This document shows, piece after piece, positions 54,501 to 64,000 of a DNA stretch of 64,000 nt. A program made the position numbers and the translations under genes. Origin of the DNA: Apostichopus japonicus (lineage: Eukaryota > Echinodermata > Holothuroidea > Aspidochirotida > Stichopodidae); contig NC_092565.1 of NCBI RefSeq assembly GCF_037975245.1, positions 13,359,499 through 13,423,498 of the forward strand, given 5' to 3'. The notes under the pieces are model-generated. The model saw only the letters and a list, made by a program, of their open reading frames with translations, made no database searches and was not told the origin of the DNA. The stretch's first letter is position 1; the number at the start of each line of letters is the position of its first letter.

Positions 54501-56704
54501 AAAATATCGTTGAAAATAAAATCCTGTCGGGTTTGCTTGTGACAATGTTCCAAGGTGATGGTGTTCACAAGTGTTGGATGGAAATATTGTTATAACCAAC
54601 TAAAAGTCGTAATTTTAAATATTACTTCAGTGTGTAATTTAAACTAAAGGTAATTTACTAAAGGTAAACTGTCCTAAGAACCCTAAGAGGTGATAAAACA
54701 ACCTCCTAACAACATTCTTATTTCCCGACACATTAAATTTACTGAAACAAAATGTTGAATGTATAGATGACATAAAGTTAACATGCTAGTCATGTGATTT
54801 ACTGTATACAGATTTTTGGAATTATCAGAAACATGTGATTTGATGTTGCAAGTTCCTTAAGTTCTTAAAGGAAAATTTTGTGGCTGTAGTTGATTGTTTA
54901 ATACACTTGTTGTCAAAACTATGTTCTCATCCACTGAGGAATTTTATGATAGATTACTAAGCAATCTGCATAGAGGTGAGATTCTAAATGACGAAAAAAA
55001 CACTTGACGACTATGCAAGCATTTCAAATGTATCACATTTCAAAAGACAAATCAGCAACATTGCTATTAGGAAAGTATATCTTTTGAAGGAAATCTACCA
55101 GATGAAATCACAGACCATCCCTACCATATGATTCTCCTCCAGGAGTGAGGGAAAATAGTTTATACATTCAAACAACCATGTATATAAAGTAAGGAAAATG
55201 ACATTTAGATATGGTTGCTAACTTAGAGTGTAGCATAGTTTCCTCTTCCATAAAAGTGTTTGCAACCAGAATGCAATGAGATCACACCCCCACCCCCTCC
55301 CAAACCACCAACCCTGAGAACTTTCTCAAGGATGCTTAGTGTACAAACTACGTACACAACCTAGCCAGAACAACAAGCAATAGACTCACATCTCGAATGT
55401 CACACATCTGTGTCCATGTGTAGACTTGGTGAGGCGGAGGGAAAATAGTGTATGACTGTCTCTCCTTGGACACAAAGTCTTGAAGCTGTAAAAAGGAAAG
55501 TAGCTCTGCAAGTTATAAGATGATGCTTTATTTTAAAAATAAACTGAATATACTAGTTAAGACATCATTCTACAACACTTTACAGTTATTACTGTAACTA
55601 ATCTTATAATCTTGCCCCTTGTTCAATGGAGCACAGAAAGGGTGGCATGTGTCTTTGACAGGTTTTTGTTCTTCATGGTTTCTAGTTGTCATGGTGACAC
55701 AAACAGAGCAAGTATTCTCACTGAATTTTGGCTTTCATCCAGCTACAGTATGCCTCCTTTGAGTTTCAGTTTCCCTTTAAGCTAAACTGCCGATATTTGA
55801 ATTATGTAAAAGCAAAAGAAAAGAATTTAAGGGCCGGTTGCAATTCTATTTCCTTAGGATCTGAAAATATGAACTGGTCTTTGTCATCCTGGCAGGTTAA
55901 ATTTTCAGGGACACCTCAAAAGAAAAGAATTTAAGGGCAGGTTGCAATTCTATTTCCTTAGGATCTGAAAATATGAACTGGTCTTTGTCATCCTGGCAGG
56001 TTAAATTTTCAGGGACACCTCTTTGAAGCAGTGCTAATGATACTTCTGCCATCTGTAAGAAACCTTTGGTGAAGTTGTTAACATAACATATTATTCTAGA
56101 AATTTGAAAATATTCTACAACCCCCCTGCAACCAAAGAAAGATCTTCTAGCAACGTTATCAACAAAAATTCAAACTGGCGCTAAATATGAAATTCCTCAA
56201 TCCTTTACAAAATGGTAATGAACTGCTGACATTTCCAAAAGCAAACCTAAGTACATTTATCTATCAAGTTTAGCGTTGCTTCACAAAATTCTAAATCGCT
56301 GAAGCAGCAGTATGTATTCTATAACTGGACATCCAGCCACTATGGCTGAATCATAGCCTGTTTCTTGCAACAATTCTTAAACCTGATTACTTGACATCAG
56401 GCATTAAAAGTTATCTTTTTCATACAACTTCTGCCACATAATTTTATCGTCATCCATAAAGAACTTTGCCTTTTTTCTCTGAAAAATAGGCAGGTTAATT
56501 TTGCTTTCAGGATACCTTAAGGAAATATGGCTTGCTGAATTCATTAGAAAGAGCCTTAGCCCACGATGAGTTGATTCCTTCAGGAATACCAGTTGTGTTC
56601 TTGGCAGCGAGTCTCTGGAGAGCTGCATCTTTCTTGGCCTGCATACGCTGGATTTGCTCTGGACTGAGAGACTGTGGTTGAGTTTCATGTGAAGTCTTCG
56701 GCAT
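51549..56704 (-). CDS. UNG: UNG copy 2: uracil-DNA glycosylase
   Basis: Exons on the minus strand: 56,516-56,704 (from the first in-frame ATG; exon extends to an acceptor at 56,720), 55,390-55,485, 54,069-54,123, 53,543-53,585, 52,730-52,818, 52,309-52,487 and 51,549-51,695. All phases agree, giving 265 residues to TGA. The enzyme removes uracil from DNA to start base excision repair. Family I motifs are all present: GQDPYH with the catalytic Asp (codon 54,097-54,099), LCFSV, the Pro-rich loop [17 protein letters not shown] with the uracil-binding Asn, WGSYAQKKG, and [11 protein letters not shown] with the intercalating Leu. [20 protein letters not shown] resembles the RPA2-binding helix of human UNG2. 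A pyrimidine-rich acceptor before exon 1 implies an upstream exon, where a mitochondrial presequence or PCNA motif would sit; I could not identify it. A minus-strand AATAAA lies at 50,440-50,445. Confidence 0.95.
53207..53260. repeat. short tandem repeat in UNG copy 2 intron 4
   Basis: GTGTTAAAT units repeat in two higher-order copies (TGTGTTAAATGTGTTAAATG). It was not seen in copy 1. Confidence 0.75.
55814..56021. repeat. perfect-looking 104-bp tandem duplication in UNG copy 2 intron 1
   Basis: Two adjacent 104-bp units (55,814-55,917 and 55,918-56,021) differ at about one base. UNG copy 1 has one unit near 45,333-45,440, so this duplication is recent and specific to copy 2. Confidence 0.9.
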
Positions 56705-56825
56705 CTTTGGTGGCAAGTTCTATAACAGAATACAGAGCAAACAATGAAAAAAAAAAGAATGTCAACTTCTAATACTAGTAATAGCATATAAACACTTTCC
56801 ACAAAACCTACCATTCACAAAAAAA

Positions 56826-58739
56826 TCAGTGGATAAGACTTTGGATCTAATTTCTGTTTCTGCTCAAATTAAACACATATCAGTTTCCACCTCATCTGTG
56901 ACCTGAAAGTTGTAAGCTAGACTTAGGCCTAGCAGCGCTATATGTTTAACGTAGAGCATATAGGCAATGCTAGTATGTGCATGTTTATTACTGTCCTGTA
57001 GACGAACATGGGTTGGTTAATACAGCCTTCTAGGTCTAGGCCTATCTAAAGCTAGTGGTTGTTGCACGATAAGGGGATGCACTGCAATTGGGTATTTTTT
57101 AGCTTTGGGGCATGCATGGGGCAGGGGTTCATAGCATATTATTCTTTAATTTCTATACTTAAATAGACAGAATATTTTAGGACATGTTGGGAAGGACATA
57201 TTGCTTGGGATTTGTCTTTACTTTAGTGATATTCCGTCACCCAAAGGCTTTGTTGGCATAACCCTTCTAAATAAACTAAGTATATCCTCTTCCAACTTTC
57301 CAAGACAATGAGTGAGCTTAAATTATCAGTGATATGTTACAATACATTTATGTAAATGGAAAATCTCTTTATCACATTGTTAGATTCTAACCAAACATTG
57401 CCGATGGCCAGATTACTGTAATTAGTGTGAGGTTCATGCTGATATCTTGTCTTTTCCTTTGAAGTTTAAGACAAATTTATTGAACATATTGCAACGTACG
57501 TATAGCAACTGTGCTGGCCTAGGCCTAGTTGGGCTACAAACCAACCTCTTGGTCTTCGTCACAGTCGCCATTTGCACTGTTCTTGCTAGTAGTACAAGTA
57601 GTGATACTGGAAATTGTCCTTTTGCAGTTCGCTTTGGGAGAAAAAAAAGCTGATAGTTTGGATTGGCCTAGCATACTGAAAACCTTCCTTGACGTATATT
57701 TGGGAATTAATCTGAATTAGAACACTAAATTACTAATTTAAGGAAGAATATGACGTTGTTGATCATAGAACCCTGTGCGCTGCTTAGTATAGTTATGTAT
57801 ACATTCTATTTCTACTATACCATAGTATAATTGAAAACTACGAAAATCATCATTGTTGTGAACCCGTACGCACAAACACATGCTGAAATCTCGCGCCATT
57901 TGAGTATGTTGCAAAGGTTCACGGTTCATAGTTCATATTTCTGATGAATATTCAAATCGGATAACCGGCGTTTAATTGACATACGGCTGCCAGTGCCTGT
58001 TCTAAAAATAGGGATTTCTGATTGCCCTGTAACTTAGCAACTCACTGATATGAATATTCATACAGGAAGTTGACGCACCATTTTAAGCACATATACTACA
58101 TACATAGCAATAGGCCAAAAACGGGAGCTAGCTCGGGTCGATTACTCGACACCTAATGATCGTGTACTGTGCTAGGCCTTTCTGTTCTTGCAGGTGCATA
58201 TGTTTTCATGTACAAACTATATATTGGCCTACATGGGTATCGGCCAGCCGTCAACATAAAGCGACGACTGTGTGCTGGATTCGTTAGGACCAAGCCTGTG
58301 CGCGGTTCTGTCTTTAACATACAAATTAAAATTAGACCAACCGACACACTAAGTTGGACGGTCATACCTCTGCGAGGGATGAAGAACCGACTAGGACTAC
58401 CACAAGTTTTTAACTAAGGCTAGCCTATTCCTTCATTATTACCACCCATGTGAAAGAATGATAATATAGCGTGATAGTAATACTTTAGAAGTACTAGTGG
58501 TAGTAGCCTACAGCACAAGCATTTGTAACAACGAGTTGCAGACAGTCTGACCCGAGGCAAACCGCAGAATAACCCCAGAATCTTGGAAAGAAGTTAAGCA
58601 AGGTCCCCGTGCGAACCTTTGCAAGGTCACGGGCACAGGTAGGCTATGTCAGGCTAATATTTGTAATACTACTCGTACTAGGTTAGAAGACTGAGAATGG
58701 TGCAGAGCTTTTTCAATATGTTGGGAGCTAGTCATGCCA
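56826..58739. other. upstream region of UNG copy 2, no gene recognised
   Basis: It probably holds the promoter and first exon of UNG copy 2. A GGCGCGAG motif on the minus strand near 57,890-57,900 resembles an E2F-type site, which would fit an S-phase repair gene, but this is weak. Open frames at 57,447-57,720 and 58,153-58,417 resemble no family. Confidence 0.3.
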
Positions 58740-59435
58740 TCGTAAGTTCAGTAAGGATGGTCCTCTTGCTTATTTGCTAGATCATCGGTTCAACAACCAT
58801 GGTAATGTGGTGCTGATTCATCCTATCGTTGGTTCAATAATGATGGTGCTCTTACTAATCAGATTGTCGATTGAATGCATAAGGTATTGGTGCTCATGTA
58901 CCTGATCGTCAGTTACATTTAGCGATGCTCTGGTGCTTATTTCAGGATAATCAGTTAGATAAGGGTTGCTTATTTACCTCAGTTAAAAAGGTGATGCATT
59001 GCTTCTTATTTACCTGATCGTCTATTAAATATGGGGTGATTATTTACCTGATGTACCCTACTACACACTTTTTTTTTACCTGATCGTCAGTTACATTTAG
59101 CGATGCTCTGGTGCTTATTTCAGGATAATCAGTTAGATAAGGGTTGCTTATTTACCTCAGTTAAAAAGGTGATGCATTGCTTCTTATTTACCTGATCGTC
59201 TATTAAATATGGGGTGATTATTTACCTGATGTACCCTACTACACACTTTTTTTTTACCTGATCGTCAGTTACATTTAGCGATGCTCTGGTGCTTATTTCA
59301 GGATAATCAGTTAGATAAGGGTTGCTTATTTACCTCAGTTAAAATGGTGATGCATTGCTTCTTATTTACCTGATCGTCTATTAAATATGGGGTGATTATT
59401 TACCTGATGTACCCTACTACACACATTTACCTGAT
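58740..59435. repeat. two-level satellite array (178-bp unit)
   Basis: From 58,900 three copies of a 178-bp unit follow head to tail (starts 58,900, 59,078 and 59,256), differing at only a few bases; the last is slightly short. Inside each unit, and in the diverged lead-in from 58,740, a shorter motif recurs (CTGATCGTC, GATGnTnTGGTGCTTATTT, TTTACCTGAT). Each unit ends in a T run and ACCCTACTACACAC. An older short repeat was therefore re-amplified as a longer unit. Confidence 0.9.
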
Positions 59436-61738
59436 GTAACCTACTACACACATGTAGTAGATTAAATATGTCTGATGTTACACACATGTAGTAGACTGTC
59501 CGGAGATAAAAAGCATGGTGTAAGGTCTGGATCCAAGGGGTGGGTGTACACTAGGGTGCATCGTTATAAGCAAAAACATACTGGTGTACCCGATGACATT
59601 TACCAAGTATATATGCCGGAAATTTTCGCAGAACCGCTACATCCAGCGTTAACTGTACTATCAAACACTGACATGAACACTAGCCTAGCCAACAAATGTA
59701 CTTGCGATTTTAATACAACTTTCCCATCTCTGTTTTTCTTTTGCAGCAACTTATTTAAAGATTTGATTAAAAGAAAATATAGTACAAAAATCAGTATTGT
59801 TTACATGTCTTTCATTTCAACTCCGAAATTACAGATCAGTACACTACACTAAGAGTACAGTACAGTACAGCACGAACAGTACAGTATCATATAATCCGTA
59901 TATATGGGAATTACCAGGTAATTAAGTATTTGGATAGTAATGAGTAGAATCGGTATCGGAACAGGTATGATTATATATATTGCCCTAAATTGGTTTCTTC
60001 CCAAAAAAACTTGTTAGAGCATTTGATTAACTAAGTTGCGTGAAATTGAACTTGTGAGAACCATTACTACAACTACTTGCGAGTACCGCAGAACTATGCT
60101 GAAGCTTAACGCAATTAGAAGTAGCAAAGTGTGGGTATTATTATTCAACGTGACTGTGGGAATGACTTTAATTTCAATGTCAAGTAGCGGTCTGTAGAGA
60201 GAGTTTTTGGGGATTCCTTTCTTTGAAATGGTAGTGAGATAGAGACCAGATTATCCCATCAATTAGTTCAGTATGGATTGTTTTGAAACTTAATTTAAAA
60301 CGTTGCGATCACAGTGACAGTTGGTACAGAAAGTTGGGCATGCAAAAATGTCTGTATTTTACTGGCGTGTCTTAGATCTGCTCCAAGCACGTTTTACCGG
60401 CTAAGGTTTCTCTTGGGACCACATTGCATCGCTAACAGGAACTGCAGATTCCTTGCTAGACAAAAATTGCATACATGTATTGTGATTAATGTACACACAT
60501 AATGTGAAGGGCAGCACCTGAGCTTCCTAGTCAAGAAAATCCAAATCACTTCATTGCGCACCACATTTCGCAAGCCTGTGAATCTGTGACCTCTTTTTTT
60601 ACCCAGCTAAACTGTATAGCTACCTCTCTCTCTGGAATAATAACAATTGGCTTCAAAGCTTGGATCGGAGGTAGAGCAGTTGATCATATTTTCTCAGGAG
60701 GGGGTATAACAATAACATGTTCATTTCAGGAAGAGTCTCCATCTGGCGCCAAACGTTTTTCGTGCGAACAAACAAATGCTATGCTGGGGGTATGACCATG
60801 TACTTCGTTGGGAAGTAATTATATAGCTTAAAGTGAGGGGAAAATAACCACATGATATACTATGGTGAAAATACTTTTATTTGTGCATTTTCTTCTTCAA
60901 TCAGGGTAAAACTGGATTGTTCACCCTGTATATCGTGTAGCTTGATTTTTAAGGAAATCGAGGTCAAAAGGTCACGTTTAACGGTTTAAAGGAACTAAAA
61001 TCCGGCAGTTTAAACGTTTAGATCATTAAACGTATATGCACAGCCCTAACACACATGTCATCCAATCCACTTTTCCTAGTGTACCGAAGCACGTGTTTCA
61101 AATCCTCTAACAGGTGTTGTGCTTTATTCTGTGCCTCCCCCCCCCCCCCATCCGTATGTAGACTTTCCAAATTATCGTATGTAAACGTACCCCTTCCGTG
61201 CTTGTGATTGGCTGGATAGGCTTAAACCATTTTGAAGAGGAAAACGCAAGAAACATATTTGTGTGTCCCTTCATTGACCTTTGCTCAGTACAGTAAAGTT
61301 TACAGTTTGGGACTACGGGGAGTGGTAAGGTATACATTATAAAGAGTAGCATCAGGAATATCGATATCTTTGAGTTTGCGTGTACTGTCTGGGTCTGAAT
61401 TGTAATAAGGTATTATTTTTACTGGGTATTCAAGGTTGTTTCGGATATACCTGGTATTTTTGGTATATTCGTTGATGACAGATTTCAATACCGTCGGTAT
61501 GGGTATGAATGAAAATGAAATTAACGGTAATATCTGTTTACCAACACACCCTAGTGTACACATCCCCCCTCGTCAATCATCCTCTCTTCCACAACACCAG
61601 AAAAGGTACTAACCCAACCTTGCAAATATAGACCTTAGTATAAAACTAATATGTAGTCAAAATATGCTTCGTAATGCACAATTTAAAATTTTAATTTTTT
61701 GCACAATCTAATGTGCAATGCACCATCTAAAATTTTAA
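59436..61738. other. noncoding stretch, nothing recognised
   Basis: The 125-codon open frame at 59,475-59,852 overlaps the edge of the satellite and has no family resemblance. A short ACAGT-type simple repeat lies at about 59,856-59,885 and a C run at 61,138-61,149. Confidence 0.35.
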
Positions 61739-61941
61739 TTTTTTCCCTTGGGAGGCCCAATGACCTCCTATACTGGACTCTTTGGCTAATTCATTCGTCT
61801 CTCCGTTTATGGACTATTATTGGCTGCATAAACGTCTAAATGTTTAAATTTTTTTCCCTCGGGAGAACCAGTAACCTCCTATACTGGACTCTATGGCTTG
61901 ATTCATCTCTCTGTTTATGAACTATGATTGGCTGCATAAAC
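61739..61941. repeat. tandem duplication of about 95 bp
   Basis: Two copies (61,739-61,833 and 61,849-61,941) share CCTCCTATACTGGACTCT and GATTGGCTGCATAAAC. They are preceded by a smaller AT-rich duplication with TTAAAATTTTAATTTTTT. Confidence 0.85.
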
Positions 61942-62460
61942 AAGGGGCTTCTTCAGGCAGTGATCATGTACATAGCCACTACTTTTTCATATTTATTGCA
62001 CATAATGGAAAAACACAAATCAGCACTTGACGAACTGTTATTCTCAATTGACTTTACAGATCACAATTAAGACAATGACATTTGAAAGTAACCTCAACTA
62101 CAGTGTATCTGCTGCTTATTAGCTGAATTTTGCAGATCTAGCAAAGTGGACTGGACACACTACATCATGGTCTTGTAATAGCTGTAGCAGTTTAGCATTG
62201 ATCATAGTGCAAATTTACTGAAGAAAGTTATTTTACCTATTTTCAGTTCTTTCGCTTTTCTTTTGCAAAGAATGAATTAAGTTTGAATATAAAGTGTCAT
62301 ACTGTATTTCATTTCACTCACAAGAAGCATTTTGTCAGCTCTTCGATTTATATGATGTTCTGCTGGAAAGTTTGTGACCTGTTTTAGATGTTTGATCAGA
62401 TCAAGCTATTCAGCTTACATCATCTAATATTCCACCTATCATTGACCGTTACATTTTCTA

Positions 62461-62972
62461 TTCCTTTCACCTCAGTTTCTGAAATGTTTTAAGCGTTATA
62501 TGTATCTTGTTTAATTGGTGGAAAGGATATCTATAACTTAGTCTTCACTGAGATTTTGTTAATAGAAGAATTTGGTGTTTGCAATTATCCATGCATCTGC
62601 TGTTGCCTATTTTATTATTCTAGACCCTGGATGTTTTTGGTACCTCAATAATCAATTAATAGACTGTTTTCTTGTGGTTATGAAATTTAAACAAAAGAAA
62701 CTTATCAATGTTTTCCTTTCCTTTCACCTCAGTTTCTGAAATGTTATACAGTAGGCGTTATCTTGTTTAATTAGTGGAAAGGATATCTATAAATTAGTCT
62801 ACACTGAGATTTTGACCGAAGAAGAATTTGGTGTTTTGCATGATCCATGCATCTGCTGTTGCTTATATTTTATTCTAGACCCCTGGATGTTTTTGATACC
62901 TCAATGATCAATTATTAGACTGTTTTCTTGTGGTTTTGAAAGTTAAACAAAAAGAAACGTATGAATGTTTTT
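62461..62972. repeat. tandem duplication of about 257 bp
   Basis: Two adjacent copies (62,461-62,717 and 62,718-62,972) share long matches such as GTGGAAAGGATATCTATAA and CCATGCATCTGCTGTTGC. They differ by scattered substitutions and small indels. No open frame is shared. Confidence 0.9.
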
Positions 62973-64000
62973 TGACTTGGTTGGACTTCCCGCATGGGTA
63001 ATTATAACCGACAGCATTGTAGAAACATAATACATCCTGAAAAGTTGAAAGGAGACATACTGTACTTAGCTCAAGTTGCAGAAGGATTTGTTTTCATCAA
63101 ATTACCTATTAAATATATTTCGAGCAACATTTAAACTTCAGGTCAATATAAATTTCTCTTAACTGAGGAACACATCTGTATTGCTCTATCAGAGCTCAAA
63201 ATCATTCACCCCTCCTTTTTTTTTTTTCTTTTTCAAAAGTCGTCATACCAAAATACCTAAAATAAATAGTCAAATATGCAAAAAATAAAAGAAGCGATTA
63301 AGCAAGCATTCACGCATCTCAGGTGACTAACACATCATGTAACTAAAATTTTACACAAGTACCATCACAGCTGTCATTATTGAAAATGTTGATCTGACAA
63401 ATAGTCACAATTTATATAAACTTGGTAATGCATAATGTACATTCACAAGATTGACGGATGAACAGCTGTGAAAATGTCGCCACTCACCAGCCCAGTTTAA
63501 TAATTATCACATGTGCTCCTCTAGTGTCCTTCATACGTACCACAGTTTTACTAATCTCTCGCTTTATATTGTACTGACTGTTAATGTGAAGTTGAACTCA
63601 TAGGTGATATCAATATCGGCGTTTGTCAAGAAACCAAAACATTGTGGATTGAGAGTACACACACTATTTGTATGGAAGTATTAAAATTGCAAAAAATTCC
63701 ACATTTTCCTTCTGATGAAATAAGACACCCCAGAAATTGTTGTTTTGGTCGATGCTTGTCTGGATTAGAAGTTCATCCAATTCTATCCGATGATGGGTTA
63801 GAAAAAAAAATTCAATTCAAATTTACATTGCAGTTTTGCAATAAATATGTACAGTATACAGTTGCATCCCTTCTTGGTGTAAAAGAGGGGTGAACAAACT
63901 GCAGAGGACCCTGATTGAAATTTGGACCATGCAGTGTACCACGACAAATATCGTATTTTTGACGCTTGAGTCAAGTATAACGTGGACTGGAGCAACTCGA
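62973..64000. other. right end of window, nothing recognised
   Basis: An 83-codon open frame at 63,642-63,893 has mixed composition but lacks flanking splice signals and family resemblance, so it is not called as a gene. Confidence 0.35.

Larger units (their letters stand above)
50127..56825 (-). repeat. segmental tandem duplication, right copy (UNG copy 2)
   Basis: This is the counterpart of 35,985-46,745 in the same orientation. Its left end carries a relic of the MIC60 terminal exon (50,127-50,170) joined directly to sequence that lies about 830 bp further on in the left copy. It has fewer insertions than the left copy. Confidence 0.93.

Noticed and set aside
59475-59852. 125-codon plus-strand open frame
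   Set aside because: Starts at the satellite edge and has no motif or splice support.
63642-63893. 83-codon plus-strand open frame near the right edge
   Set aside because: No splice sites at sensible places and no family resemblance; kept only as a note.

Overview
The window looks like nuclear DNA of a marine invertebrate, most likely an echinoderm and possibly a sea cucumber. That is an inference from the AT-rich, intron-rich host genes with GT-AG splicing, the tRNA-derived SINEs, and small hAT-like and TTAA-type DNA transposons. No species marker is present. No bacterial genes, operons or CRISPR arrays were seen.

Layout. 1-2,895: probable last intron and last coding exon of a plus-strand gene that begins outside the window. 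2,896-13,300: gene-poor DNA with C-rich tracts, a 31-bp minisatellite, a LINE remnant and a tRNA-derived SINE. 13,350-18,018 (minus): a G-protein gamma subunit gene with a possible long 3' UTR. 18,019-18,586: shared head-to-head promoter. 18,587-25,350 (plus): DPCD, a cilia-associated gene of six coding exons, with a hAT-type element carrying internal tandem modules in intron 4. About 26,200-36,031 (plus): MIC60/mitofilin (IMMT), core of the mitochondrial inner-membrane MICOS complex. 36,900-56,830 (minus): two tandem copies of the uracil-DNA glycosylase gene, converging on MIC60. 56,830-64,000: no recognised gene, but a two-level satellite and two tandem duplications.

The most interesting part is the UNG pair. 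Copy 2 (51.5-56.7 kb) reads as a normal enzyme with GQDPYH, HPSPLS and an RPA-binding-like helix. Copy 1 (38.0-46.4 kb) keeps its frame and splice sites from exon 1's donor through exon 7, yet its catalytic Asp is Asn (GQNPYH), several DNA-contact residues are changed, the RPA-binding-like helix is lost, and the acceptor and ATG of its first recognised exon are gone. The duplicated block starts inside the last exon of MIC60, so a small stray piece of MIC60 lies between the UNG copies. Copy 1 has gained a SINE, a TTAA element and a LINE 3' tail for which copy 2 keeps the empty sites.

A second unusual point is in MIC60: the 5' splice site of the fourth confirmed exon has been amplified as a 45-60-bp tandem repeat, giving four near-identical donors in a row. 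Gene calls were made by reading translations by eye against remembered family sequences. No database search was run.
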